64,000 bases of DNA from JARIHC01 sp035546975 (lineage in GTDB: Bacteria > Patescibacteriota > Saccharimonadia > Saccharimonadales > UBA4665). Positions 58,498 to 64,000 of this stretch are shown here, one piece after another. The stretch is taken from NCBI GenBank assembly GCA_035546975.1, contig DASZVS010000014.1:62001-126000 (forward strand), written 5' to 3'. How positions within the stretch are numbered: the stretch's first letter is position 1; the number at the start of each line of letters is the position of its first letter. Position numbers and translations under genes: made by a program. The notes under the pieces are model-generated. The model was not told the DNA's origin and searched no databases. It saw only the letters and a program-made list of their open reading frames with translations.

Positions 58498-58834
58498 ATG
58501 CTGCTCCCTGATTCCCCTCGCTACCTACTTCCAGCAAAGGGACGTACACAAAGGCACGGGTCGTTCTGCCAAGCGTTTGCGACATCCGGGCATGAAAGGG
58601 CATAACCACCTCGGCAAATTCGGACTCTATTTCCATCATGCGATTTGCTTCACGGGGCCGTAACAGGCGCGCCCGGTAACTTGCCGCATTCGCCTCTTGG
58701 GCAATTTCATCAAACTGCATGACCCTTGCAATCTCCTCACAGAGCGGATGCAACCGGAGATTCTCCGACTTTATGGGATCGCCATCACTATTTAAGAAGT
58801 TCAGCTCATATACTACTGGTGTTCTTCTGCTCAT
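58487..58834 (-). CDS. Hypothetical protein
   Basis: 115 aa, mostly helical (HPLCEEIARVMQFDEIAQEA, RARLLRPREANRMMEIESEF). No family recognised. It follows rpsG by 85 nt and overlaps the next gene. Confidence 0.6.
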   Translation of the reverse strand: MSRRTPVVYELNFLNSDGDPIKSENLRLHPLCEEIARVMQFDEIAQEANAASYRARLLRPREANRMMEIESEFAEVVMPFHARMSQTLGRTTRAFVYVPLLEVGSEGNQGAAYAR

Positions 58835-58919
58835 AGTTTATAGACCTACTGCGTATTTAAGGTTCGATCGATTAAGATTCTTCGTCTTCGGTTCACAATT
58901 CCGATGCAATTTGCAGCCG

Positions 58920-59399
58920 CTAGCCTCTTGCAAAGTGGGCAAAGGCGCGGTTGGCCTCAGCCATCTTGTGCGTGTCCTCGCGCTTCTTCACGGCGGCGCC
59001 CTGTTCGTTGTAGGCATCAACCAATTCGGCGGCAATACGGTCTTCCATGCTCATGCCTTTGCGGGCACGAGCAGCAGCCACAAACCACATAGCAGTCAAG
59101 TGGCGCTGGCGTTGGCCCTTCACTTCAAATGGAATCTGGTAGTTGGCGCCACCGACGCGGCGGGAGCGCGTTTCGAGATGCGGCTGGATATTCTTCATTG
59201 CCTGCTCGAAAACATCGAGCGGGTTGTCGACCTTAAGCCTTTTAGCAGCCTTCTCCATGCCGCCATATACGAGGCGTTCGGCCAACTGCTTCTTGCCATT
59301 GAGCATCACGCGGTTGATCAGGCGCTGAACCTGCACGCTGTTATAAACGCGGTCCGGTTGAATATCGCGAACGAGTGATTTGGTCTTCTTACGCGGCAT
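58920..59399 (-). CDS. rpsG: 30S ribosomal protein uS7
   Basis: 159 aa. MPRKKTKSLVRDIQPDRVYN and RVGGANYQIPFEVKGQRQRH identify S7, the nucleator of the 30S head. Starts on the last base of the rpsL stop. Confidence 0.97.
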   Translation of the reverse strand: MPRKKTKSLVRDIQPDRVYNSVQVQRLINRVMLNGKKQLAERLVYGGMEKAAKRLKVDNPLDVFEQAMKNIQPHLETRSRRVGGANYQIPFEVKGQRQRHLTAMWFVAAARARKGMSMEDRIAAELVDAYNEQGAAVKKREDTHKMAEANRAFAHFARG

Positions 59400-59812
59400 T
59401 ATTTACCGCCTTTCTTGGTGCCGTACTTGGAGCGGCCCTGCTTACGGCCGCTGACACCCTGCAAATCGAGATTGCCGCGGACTACATGGTAGCGGACACC
59501 CGGAAGGTCCTTAACGCGGCCGCCGCGGACTAACACAACAGCGTGCTCCTGCAGATTATGGCCTTCGCCGCCGATATAAGCCCAAACTTCGTGGCCATTA
59601 CTAAGGCGGACGCGGGCAACTTTGCGAAGTGCCGAGTTCGGCTTCTTCGGGGTTTTGGTAGTTACGCGGACACAGACCCCGCGCTTGAACGGAGCTGGCT
59701 TTTCGTAGTTCTTGGTCTTCAGGTTATTGGTAACCCGCTGCAACGCCGGCGATTTGCTTTTCGCCGCCGTCCGGCTGCGCGGTTTGCGCACTAATTGGTT
59801 GATGGTTGGCAT
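59399..59812 (-). CDS. rpsL: 30S ribosomal protein uS12
   Basis: 137 aa from ATG 59812 (PTINQLVRKPRSRTAAKSKS) with GGAG upstream; the longer frame is not supported. VCVRVTTKTPKKPNSALRKV, PGVRYHVVRGNLDLQGVSGR and the Lys sites of the decoding centre are intact, so no streptomycin-resistance change is seen at KPNSA. The 113 nt to rpoC contain a small hairpin and no clear promoter. Confidence 0.97.
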   Translation of the reverse strand: MPTINQLVRKPRSRTAAKSKSPALQRVTNNLKTKNYEKPAPFKRGVCVRVTTKTPKKPNSALRKVARVRLSNGHEVWAYIGGEGHNLQEHAVVLVRGGRVKDLPGVRYHVVRGNLDLQGVSGRKQGRSKYGTKKGGK

Positions 59813-59925
59813 TCGCTCTCCTTGGTTGGTGCGATCTGCTGCTGCGGAGGACATGCCGTATCCTCTGGCTCGGACCGCTTACGTTATTTACATTAGCTTA
59901 ACAGATTTGCTTGCTTTCAGCAAGA

Positions 59926-62900
59926 CTACTCTTCTACGGAAGCCGCCGGGGCTTCACCCATAACATGCTCGGCTTCTGCCTGCAGTTCTGTAACAGTTTC
60001 CTGTTCTTCATCTTCTTCGTCGGCACCAGTACCAACAGGGATTTTACGGCCGAGAATCACGTTTTCCTTCAGGCCGTACAGCCTGTCAACCTTGCCTGAT
60101 GTAGCGGCAGCAATCAAGACACGAGTCGTATCCTGGAACGAAGCCGCACTCAGGAATGAGTCGGTGCTCAAAGATGCTTTGGTTATGCCGAGGAGCAGCT
60201 GGTTGTACTTAGCGGGCTGCTTCTTGGCGGCAACAAGCATTTCATTAGCCTCGACAACCGCCAGCTTGCTGACGATATCGCCGGTTACGAACTCGCTATC
60301 GCCGGCATCCTCGATTTGCACGCGGCTGAACATTTGCCGGATGATGATTTCGAGGTGCTTATCAGCAACGTCTTGGCTTTGCGCAGCAAAGATCTTTAAG
60401 ATCTCGTTCATGATGTAGCGCTGCGTAGCTTCAACGCCTTGCAGGCGCATTAAGTCCTGCAAGTTAATAGAGCCATTAGTGAGACGTTGGCCGCTGACGA
60501 CTTTGTCGCCATCCTTGATAGTCATCTGTTTGAAGCCAGGTATCTCATAGCGTACGACACTTTGTTTGGTCGGCGTAATGACAATTGTTTTGTCGGTTAC
60601 ATGAGCCTTGCCTGCCATTGGGGCAGTCAGTGGTTCGGAAGCGTCCTCCAGTGCAGCCACGACGTCGCCGGCAGCTACATCCGAGCCGCTTGCAATCTGC
60701 GCCTTGCGCTCGCCCAGCGTCAAGGTTACCTTCTCTTTGTCGTCAGCTGTAACTTGAACGATGTAATGGTCGCCTTCTTCCCAGGTATTAGCTACACCTG
60801 ATATTTCAGTCAGGTAAGCCTGGCCTTTCGGTGTACGAACTTCGAAAAGCTCTTCAACACGCGATAGACCCTGGGCAGCGTCATCGGCGACGACGCTACC
60901 GGAGCGGTGCTTACTGTCAAGGCTCAGCTGCGTACCAAGCTCGCCGATACTCTGTGCAGCAATCACACCGATCGGGTGGTGTTCGGCAACCAATTTACCG
61001 GTTGCCGGGTCAATGCCATATGATTTTTGCGCCACGCCGTGCACGTTGGCGCAACTGAGCGCACTCAGAATCTTAATGCTTTCAACTGCTGCGTCAGTTT
61101 CAATAGCAGCGGCAATCTCAGCTGTAATGAGTTCACCCTTTTTGACATGGCCCTTGATGGTTTCGGCGGCGAACCGGCCTATCAGGCGGTTACCGTAGGC
61201 AGCACCGACTTCTTCGGCATCTGAGCGGAGCATAGCAAAGCCCGGGTCAGAGCCGTCATCTTCAACCGTGAAGACGTCCTGTGAAACGTCTACGAGGCGG
61301 CGGGTAAGATAACCGGCGTCGGCCGTCTTAAGTGCAATATCGATGAGTGCCTTACGCGTTCCGCGGGTACCAGTAAAGTATTCAAGCGGCGTCAAGCCGG
61401 CAATGTAGCCAGATTTAATCGGTAGCTCGATCACGTTACCGCCGGCGTCTTGGAGCACGCCAAGCATGCCGACAGCATTGTTCAGCTGGGTAATATTACC
61501 GCGGGCGCCGGAATTGATGGCGATAGCCATCGAAGAATCCTGGTTTGTCATCTGTTCTGCAAGCGAGTCCTGGACCTTAGTTTCAACCTTCGTCCAGTTA
61601 TCAACGATTAGGCGATGGCGTTCTTCATCGGTAATGAAGCCCTCTTCATATTGCTCGGAAATCGCCGTAGCCCGCTCTTCACCTTCGTCGAGCAATGCTT
61701 GCATGCCGTCAATCGGCGCAAAGTCGCTCATACCGATACTAAGGCCGGAAAGCGTGGCGTAATGGAAGCCGAGATCCTTGAGATCATCGGCGATTTCCGC
61801 AGTCTTCTCCTGGCCATAGCTGGCATATACGTCCGCCATAACCTGCTGCAGGCGCTTCTTGGTCATTGTTTCGTCGCGCAGCGGGAAATCTTCTGGGAAG
61901 ATCTCGTTGAACAGCAAGCGGCCGAGCGTCGTTTCGACTTCCTTGCCGCGGAAAGGTACGCGAATATGGCTTTGCAGCACAATCTGGCCGCCATCGAAAG
62001 CCATCAGGGCTTCGGCGAGGTCGGCAAATGCCAGAGGCTTAGCCTTTTTGTTTTCGCCTGCCGGATCGTAAGTCAAGTAGTAACAGCCGAGCACAATATC
62101 TTGCTCGATATGCAAGATCGGCGAACCGTCTGCCGGCTTCAGCAGGTTGCGGTTAGCAGCCATGATGTTGCGGGCTTCGTCTTGCGCTTTAATGCTCAAT
62201 GGCAAGTGGACGGCCATTTGGTCGCCGTCAAAGTCGGCATTGAAACCTTTACATACCAGCGGGTGCAGCTGGATGGCACGGCCTTCGATGAGTACCGGCT
62301 GGAAAGCCTGAATACTGAGGCGGTGCAGCGATGGGGCGCGGTTCAAGAGCACGTATTTGCCTTTAATAACCTCGTCCAAGGCATCCCAGACAACCGTCTC
62401 GCCCATTTCGATGAGGCGTGAGGCGCTGCGGATATTGTGCGCCTGTTCGCGCTGGATCAGTTCGCCGATGACGAATGGCTTGAACAACTCAAGCGCCATC
62501 ATTTTCGGCAAACCGCACTGGTTAATCTTTAGTTCAGGGCCGGCCACAATAACGGAACGGCCGGAGTAGTCAACGCGTTTACCGAGCAGGTTCTGGCGGA
62601 AACGCCCCTGCTTGCCTTTTAGCATGTCACTAAGAGACTTCAGGCGGCGGCGCTGGCCGGTAGCGGCTACGGCCCGGCCGCTGCGGGCGCTGTTATTGTC
62701 AATCAAAGCATCGACGGCCTCCTGAAGCATGCGCTGCTCGTTGCGGCGAATTACTTCGGGAGCATTCAGGTCAATTAATTTCTTCAGGCGGTTGTTGCGG
62801 TTAATCACGCGACGGTACAAATCGTTTAAATCGGATGTTGCAAACCGGCCGCCAGTTAATTGCACCATGGGGCGCAGGTCTGGAGGGATTACCGGTAATA

Positions 62901-63798
62901 CGCTCACGCACATGGAGCCCGGCTTAATGCCGGCGCGGTCCATGCTTTCAAGCAAGCGCAACCGCTTCATCAGCTTCTTCTTGCGCTGGCCCTTGGCGTC
63001 TTCGGCGTCTTTTGTCAGATCTTCAATAAGTTGCTTCAGATCAATCTCTTCAAGCAACTCTTTGAGCGCTGCGCCGCCCATGCCGACAGTAATCAAGCTG
63101 CGGAGGTCATCGGGCAGGTTGCGGTAATCGGTCTCATTGATGAGGCTGAAGCGCTCCAGGCCGGTAAGTTGTTCACGGTAGGTTTCGAAGTCTTTAGTAA
63201 GCTGCTCCGTTTCCTTGGTCTGCATCTCGGCCAGGGCCTTCACGTTGGCATCTTCTGCTTCGGCCTCTTTTTCGTAGCGAATTTTAATAGCCTCTTTGGC
63301 AGCCGCAAATTCAGCTTCCTTGTCAGCCAATAGCTGGTCACGCTTCTTAGTATCAACCGTTTTGATGATGTAGCTGGCGAAGTAAGCGACACGTTCCAGG
63401 TTCTTGACAGTCATGCCGAGCAAAAGACCCATGGCGCTCGGAGTACCGCGGAGAAACCAAATGTGCGACACAGGAACAGCCAAGCTAATATGACCCATGC
63501 GTTCGCGGCGGACAATACTGCGGGTTACCAGCTCGCCTTTCTTATCGACGGCAGCTTCGCGGCTGCGTACGCCTTTATATTTGGCGTCATGCGGGTTAAT
63601 ATCTTTGACCGGGCCAAAGATACGTTCGCAAAACAGCCCGTCGCGTTCCGGTTTCTGGGTACGGTAGTTAATGGTTTCTGGTTTGGTGACTTCGCCGTAG
63701 CTCCAGTCGAGGATATCTTCCGGAGAAGCTACCGCTAGGCGGACGGCATCAAAGTCAGCAATATCGGTTCCGTTGTTGCTATAGCGTTGCGGACTCAT
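59926..63798 (-). CDS. rpoC: RNA polymerase subunit beta'
   Basis: 1290 aa. The active-site loop NADFDGDQ is at 520-527; the bridge and trigger helices and the C-terminal region are present. Odd: both zinc sites are gone. The N-terminal ribbon that should lie at about 64-92 has no Cys although flanking GLFCERIFGPVKD and VRRERMGHI are conserved. The second site keeps one Cys (C916 in LSALSCANVHGVAQKSYG) of four, and the early ligand in EDDGSDPG is lost. The tail is acidic. It starts on the last base of the rpoB stop. Confidence 0.98.
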   Translation of the reverse strand: MSPQRYSNNGTDIADFDAVRLAVASPEDILDWSYGEVTKPETINYRTQKPERDGLFCERIFGPVKDINPHDAKYKGVRSREAAVDKKGELVTRSIVRRERMGHISLAVPVSHIWFLRGTPSAMGLLLGMTVKNLERVAYFASYIIKTVDTKKRDQLLADKEAEFAAAKEAIKIRYEKEAEAEDANVKALAEMQTKETEQLTKDFETYREQLTGLERFSLINETDYRNLPDDLRSLITVGMGGAALKELLEEIDLKQLIEDLTKDAEDAKGQRKKKLMKRLRLLESMDRAGIKPGSMCVSVLPVIPPDLRPMVQLTGGRFATSDLNDLYRRVINRNNRLKKLIDLNAPEVIRRNEQRMLQEAVDALIDNNSARSGRAVAATGQRRRLKSLSDMLKGKQGRFRQNLLGKRVDYSGRSVIVAGPELKINQCGLPKMMALELFKPFVIGELIQREQAHNIRSASRLIEMGETVVWDALDEVIKGKYVLLNRAPSLHRLSIQAFQPVLIEGRAIQLHPLVCKGFNADFDGDQMAVHLPLSIKAQDEARNIMAANRNLLKPADGSPILHIEQDIVLGCYYLTYDPAGENKKAKPLAFADLAEALMAFDGGQIVLQSHIRVPFRGKEVETTLGRLLFNEIFPEDFPLRDETMTKKRLQQVMADVYASYGQEKTAEIADDLKDLGFHYATLSGLSIGMSDFAPIDGMQALLDEGEERATAISEQYEEGFITDEERHRLIVDNWTKVETKVQDSLAEQMTNQDSSMAIAINSGARGNITQLNNAVGMLGVLQDAGGNVIELPIKSGYIAGLTPLEYFTGTRGTRKALIDIALKTADAGYLTRRLVDVSQDVFTVEDDGSDPGFAMLRSDAEEVGAAYGNRLIGRFAAETIKGHVKKGELITAEIAAAIETDAAVESIKILSALSCANVHGVAQKSYGIDPATGKLVAEHHPIGVIAAQSIGELGTQLSLDSKHRSGSVVADDAAQGLSRVEELFEVRTPKGQAYLTEISGVANTWEEGDHYIVQVTADDKEKVTLTLGERKAQIASGSDVAAGDVVAALEDASEPLTAPMAGKAHVTDKTIVITPTKQSVVRYEIPGFKQMTIKDGDKVVSGQRLTNGSINLQDLMRLQGVEATQRYIMNEILKIFAAQSQDVADKHLEIIIRQMFSRVQIEDAGDSEFVTGDIVSKLAVVEANEMLVAAKKQPAKYNQLLLGITKASLSTDSFLSAASFQDTTRVLIAAATSGKVDRLYGLKENVILGRKIPVGTGADEEDEEQETVTELQAEAEHVMGEAPAASVEE

Positions 63799-64000
63799 TA
63801 TTTTGCCTCCTCTTCTTCATCATTATCATCAGCATCGTCACTCGTAACAGATGCTGGTGTCAGTTCGTTTGTATCAGCTTCTACTGCAGTAGTTTCTTCA
63901 GTGGCCTCGAATTCGTCGCCAACCGATTCTTCGGTAACATCGACTTCGGAAATTGCCGCGTGCGGCACGTCAACCTCTGCCGGATGCGTAGCTTCATCGT
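63798..64000 (-). CDS. rpoB: RNA polymerase subunit beta, C-terminal tail only
   Basis: Open frame from the right edge to TAA 63800-63798, overlapping the rpoC ATG (TAATG). The 66 visible residues are an acidic Glu/Asp/Thr/Val-rich tail ending DDNDEEEEAK, not conserved polymerase sequence. Identity is inferred from the invariant rpoB-rpoC order. Confidence 0.7.
   Translation of the reverse strand, partial: DEATHPAEVDVPHAAISEVDVTEESVGDEFEATEETTAVEADTNELTPASVTSDDADDNDEEEEAK

Overview
This is a chromosomal segment from a small-genome bacterium that I assign to the Candidate Phyla Radiation (Patescibacteria), most likely a Saccharibacteria (TM7)-type lineage. The grounds are gene content and layout. 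The rpsE and rplO genes abut with no rpmD (uL30) between them, a hallmark of CPR ribosomes. No adk or map lies between secY and infA. Many ribosomal proteins carry Lys/Glu/Ala-rich tails, and several normally zinc-binding proteins have lost their cysteines. TGA is used as a normal stop (for example recR), so there is no sign of UGA recoding. Base composition is roughly balanced. No insertion sequence, prophage or CRISPR array was seen.

Layout. 1-6493 (minus): a DNA replication/repair and housekeeping run of dnaX, dnaB, a polytopic membrane protein, ybaB, recR, a NUDIX protein and a DHH phosphoesterase that runs off the left edge. 6542-8137: three small proteins of unknown role, one with a 2OG-Fe(II) oxygenase-like signature. 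8245-9530: rplJ-rplL behind an L10 leader with an attenuator. 9550-10714: a structured RNA ending in a terminator, then a hypothetical gene. 10711-14653: a pyrimidine nucleotide module (dNMP kinase-like, dCTP deaminase-like, and a thymidylate kinase-ThyX fusion). 14693-17889: secE-nusG-rplK-rplA with three extra small ORFs and two copies of an L1-binding-site mimic. 18014-23071: GT2 glycosyltransferase, adenylate kinase-like protein, PAS histidine kinase, YgjP-like metallopeptidase and a P-loop kinase. 23119-30614: tRNA-Trp behind a folded leader, a flippase-like membrane protein, an alpha-glucan cluster (GT4, GH57, GH15), rpmG, and tRNA-Thr, tRNA-Thr and tRNA-Tyr with linked genes. 30615-34722: SanA/YdcF-like, TPR, holB-like, RluA-family and trpS. 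34772-35998: a DAHP-synthase-like gene behind a ribosome-mediated attenuator.

36037-53107 is the large ribosomal protein superoperon, all minus strand: rpsJ (then three non-ribosomal genes), rplC-D-W-B, rpsS, rplV, rpsC, rplP, rpmC, rpsQ, rplN, rplX, rplE, rpsN, rpsH, rplF, rplR, rpsE, rplO, a hypothetical, secY, infA, rpmJ, rpsM, rpsK, rpsD, rpoA, rplQ, rplM, rpsI. 53250-64000: small hypotheticals, tuf, fusA, two hypotheticals, rpsG, rpsL, rpoC and the 3' end of rpoB.

The most notable observations are: (1) a complete leader-peptide attenuator with Phe/Tyr/Trp codons in front of a DAHP-synthase-like gene and trpS; (2) loss of zinc ligands across RNA polymerase beta', DnaX, RecR and ribosomal proteins S4, S14, L33 and L36; (3) an E. 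coli-type A AAA AAG slippery site with an immediate -1 stop in dnaX; (4) a thymidylate kinase fused to a duplicated ThyX; (5) two L1 operators in one operon; (6) a recurring promoter architecture that places a -10 box 5-9 nt before the start codon, implying widespread leaderless mRNAs; (7) two uncharacterised folded RNAs.
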